Source: an uncultured Ruminococcus sp. (GTDB lineage Bacteria; Bacillota; Clostridia; Oscillospirales; CAG-272). Taken from it: 22,074 nt of DNA. Below the pieces are notes generated by a model, which saw only the letters and a list, made by a program, of their open reading frames with translations, was not told where the DNA came from and searched no databases. The position numbers were made by a program, and so were the translations under genes. Positions within the stretch are counted from its first letter, which is position 1. Each line of letters starts with the position of its first letter. The DNA lies in contig CADBRS010000198.1 in the NCBI GenBank assembly GCA_902797125.1, forward strand, positions 1 through 22,074. The letters run 5' to 3'. Positions 20,291 through 22,074 of this stretch are shown here, in pieces.

Positions 20291-22074
20291 ATGTCTAAAG
20301 ACTACACGAGTACTTTGAATCTCCCCGTGACCGAGTTTTCCATGAGGGCCAATCTGCCCCAGAGAGAACCGGAGACGCTGGCCTATTGGGATGAGATCGA
20401 TCTGTATCATCAGATGCTGAAAAATGCTGAAGGAAAGCCTATGTTCGTTTTGCATGACGGACCTCCTTTTTCCAACAACAACATCCATATGGGCACCGCC
20501 ATGAACAAGATCCTGAAAGATTTCATCAACAAGATCAAGGTGATGAAAGGGTATTATGTCCCCTATGTGCCCGGCTGGGACAACCACGGCATGCCGATCG
20601 AGTCTGCCATCATCAAGCAGAACAAGATCGACCGGAAAAAAATGAGCATTGCGGAGTTCAGAAGCCGCTGCCATGAATTTGCCATGCATTTTGTCGAGGT
20701 GCAGAGAGACCAGTTCATTCGTCTGGGCGTGACCGGCGACTGGAAGAATCCTTATCTCACCATGGCGCCTTCATTCGAAGCCAGGGAAGTCAAAGTCTTC
20801 GGTGAAATGTACAAGAAAGGCTACATCTACAAGGGCATGAAGCCGGTTTACTGGTGCCCGAAGGATGAAACGGCTCTTGCCGAAGCTGAGATCGAATATG
20901 CAACGGACAAATGCACGTCTATTTTCGTCAAATTCGAACTCACGAAAGACAACGGACTGTTTTTCGACGCGGCCGCTGACGGTAAAGTATACGTCATCAT
21001 CTGGACGACCACGACATGGACGCTGCCCGGAAACGTGGCGATCGCCGTTCATCCGGACGAGAACTATGCGCTGGTCAAAGCAGGCAGGGAATACTACGTC
21101 GTGGCAGAACCGCTCGTATCCAAAGTCATGAGCGCCGGTCAGGTTAAAGACTATGAGATCATCAAGTCTGTCAAAGGTTCCGAGATGGAATACATGGAAT
21201 GCGACCATCCGTTCCTGCCCCGCAAATCCGTGGTCGTCAACGCACCGTACGTCACGATGGATTCAGGTACGGGATGCGTTCATACCGCTCCCGGTTTCGG
21301 TGCGGATGACTTTGTGACCGGCCGCAGATATAATCTGGATTTCCCGGTCCCCGTGGACGACAGAGGCTATCAGACGGAAGAAGCCGGTCCTTATGCCGGC
21401 ATGTTCTACGAGGAGTCCAACGCCGCTATCCTTCATGACCTGACGGAAAGCGGAGCGCTGTTCGCATCCGAAGAGATGGAACATGAATATCCCCATTGCT
21501 GGAGATGCAAGAATCCCATCATCTTCAGAGCAACTCCGCAATGGTTCTGCTCGGTCGACGCCTTCAAAGAAGAAGCTGTAAAAGCCTGCGACGACGTCGA
21601 ATGGATCCCCGCATGGGGCAAAGACCGGATCGTTTCCATGGTCCGCGAGAGAGCGGACTGGTGTATCTCCAGACAGCGTCACTGGGGACTGCCGATCCCT
21701 GTCTTCTATTGCGAAGACTGCGGCAAGCCTATCTGCAATGACGAGACGATCGAGCAGGTTTCCAAACTGTTCGGCGAGTTCGGCTCGAACATCTGGTTTG
21801 AAAAGGAAGCATCCGAACTTTTGCCGAAATCTTTCAAGTGCCCGCATTGCGGAGGCACGCATTTCAGCAAGGAAGGCAACACCCTGGACGGTTGGTTCGA
21901 TTCGGGTTCCTCCCATTTTGCCACGCTGAAAGAGAAAACATACGGCGATCTCAGATGGCCTGCAGATATCTACCTGGAAGGCGGGGATCAGTACCGCGGA
22001 TGGTTCCAGTCGTCTCTTCTCACCGCAGTCGGTGCAGAAGGGAAAGGAGCCCCATACAAGACTGTCCTGACTCA
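20291..22074 (+). CDS. ileS: Isoleucyl-tRNA synthetase, N-terminal part (runs off window)
   Basis: The first 594 residues of a class I isoleucyl-tRNA synthetase, which charges tRNA-Ile; the gene continues past the window end. The first signature reads DGPPFSNNNIHMGT (55-68). The usual HIGH motif appears as HMGT, with threonine instead of the final histidine. The editing domain is present (WTTTTWTLPGN and GTGCVHTAPGFGADD), as is the tRNA-acceptor region WCISRQRHWGLPIPVF. Cysteine pairs in CEDC and CPHC suggest a zinc knuckle in the insert. The KMSKS motif should lie just beyond the window. An AAGAGG site (20278-20283) precedes the ATG. The position after sepF-yggT is the usual Firmicutes arrangement, but ylmH and divIVA are missing between them. 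Confidence 0.95.
   Translation, partial: MSKDYTSTLNLPVTEFSMRANLPQREPETLAYWDEIDLYHQMLKNAEGKPMFVLHDGPPFSNNNIHMGTAMNKILKDFINKIKVMKGYYVPYVPGWDNHGMPIESAIIKQNKIDRKKMSIAEFRSRCHEFAMHFVEVQRDQFIRLGVTGDWKNPYLTMAPSFEAREVKVFGEMYKKGYIYKGMKPVYWCPKDETALAEAEIEYATDKCTSIFVKFELTKDNGLFFDAAADGKVYVIIWTTTTWTLPGNVAIAVHPDENYALVKAGREYYVVAEPLVSKVMSAGQVKDYEIIKSVKGSEMEYMECDHPFLPRKSVVVNAPYVTMDSGTGCVHTAPGFGADDFVTGRRYNLDFPVPVDDRGYQTEEAGPYAGMFYEESNAAILHDLTESGALFASEEMEHEYPHCWRCKNPIIFRATPQWFCSVDAFKEEAVKACDDVEWIPAWGKDRIVSMVRERADWCISRQRHWGLPIPVFYCEDCGKPICNDETIEQVSKLFGEFGSNIWFEKEASELLPKSFKCPHCGGTHFSKEGNTLDGWFDSGSSHFATLKEKTYGDLRWPADIYLEGGDQYRGWFQSSLLTAVGAEGKGAPYKTVLT

Overview
The window looks like chromosomal DNA from a low-to-mid GC Gram-positive anaerobe, most likely a member of the Clostridia. 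Four things support this: strong AGGAGG-type ribosome binding sites with sigma-A promoters, a lysine riboswitch in front of dapA, a YggS-SepF-YggT-IleS division cluster in the Firmicutes order, and a lipobox-type solute-binding lipoprotein. Genes are densely packed, with several ATGA overlaps. I see no phage, transposon, rRNA, tRNA or CRISPR.

Region 1 (1-1713) holds a metallo-beta-lactamase-fold hydrolase and a PAP2 membrane phosphatase, closed by a terminator. Region 2 (1771-8503) starts at a good promoter. It runs through a TIM-barrel sugar-phosphate isomerase-like protein, meso-diaminopimelate dehydrogenase (ddh), a GH25 lysozyme-like protein without a signal peptide, a low-molecular-weight protein tyrosine phosphatase, the potassium uptake pair ktrB-ktrA, and an orphan solute-binding lipoprotein. 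It ends at a strong terminator.

Region 3 (8554-12652) is a five-gene operon: a duplicated DUF1538 membrane protein, two different small P-II-like proteins that overlap by 8 bases, a ROK sugar kinase and a serine esterase. The DUF1538/P-II/P-II unit is the best candidate for a poorly described system: a membrane transporter with two dedicated cytosolic P-II-type regulators.

Region 4 (12665-14682, minus strand) is dapA-dapB under a lysine riboswitch with its own promoter and an intrinsic terminator. Together with ddh this suggests a dehydrogenase-type route to meso-diaminopimelate. A near-consensus plus-strand promoter sits inside the dapA leader. It would drive queA through the antisense strand of the riboswitch.

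Region 5 (14708-17040) holds two tRNA-modification genes, queA and miaA, separated by a solitary RelB/DinJ-type antitoxin gene with its own promoter and a small palindrome. Region 6 (17053-22074) is the division cluster: a membrane-anchored HlyD-like protein, yggS, sepF, yggT and then ileS, which runs off the window. The ylmH and divIVA genes usually found between yggT and ileS are absent.
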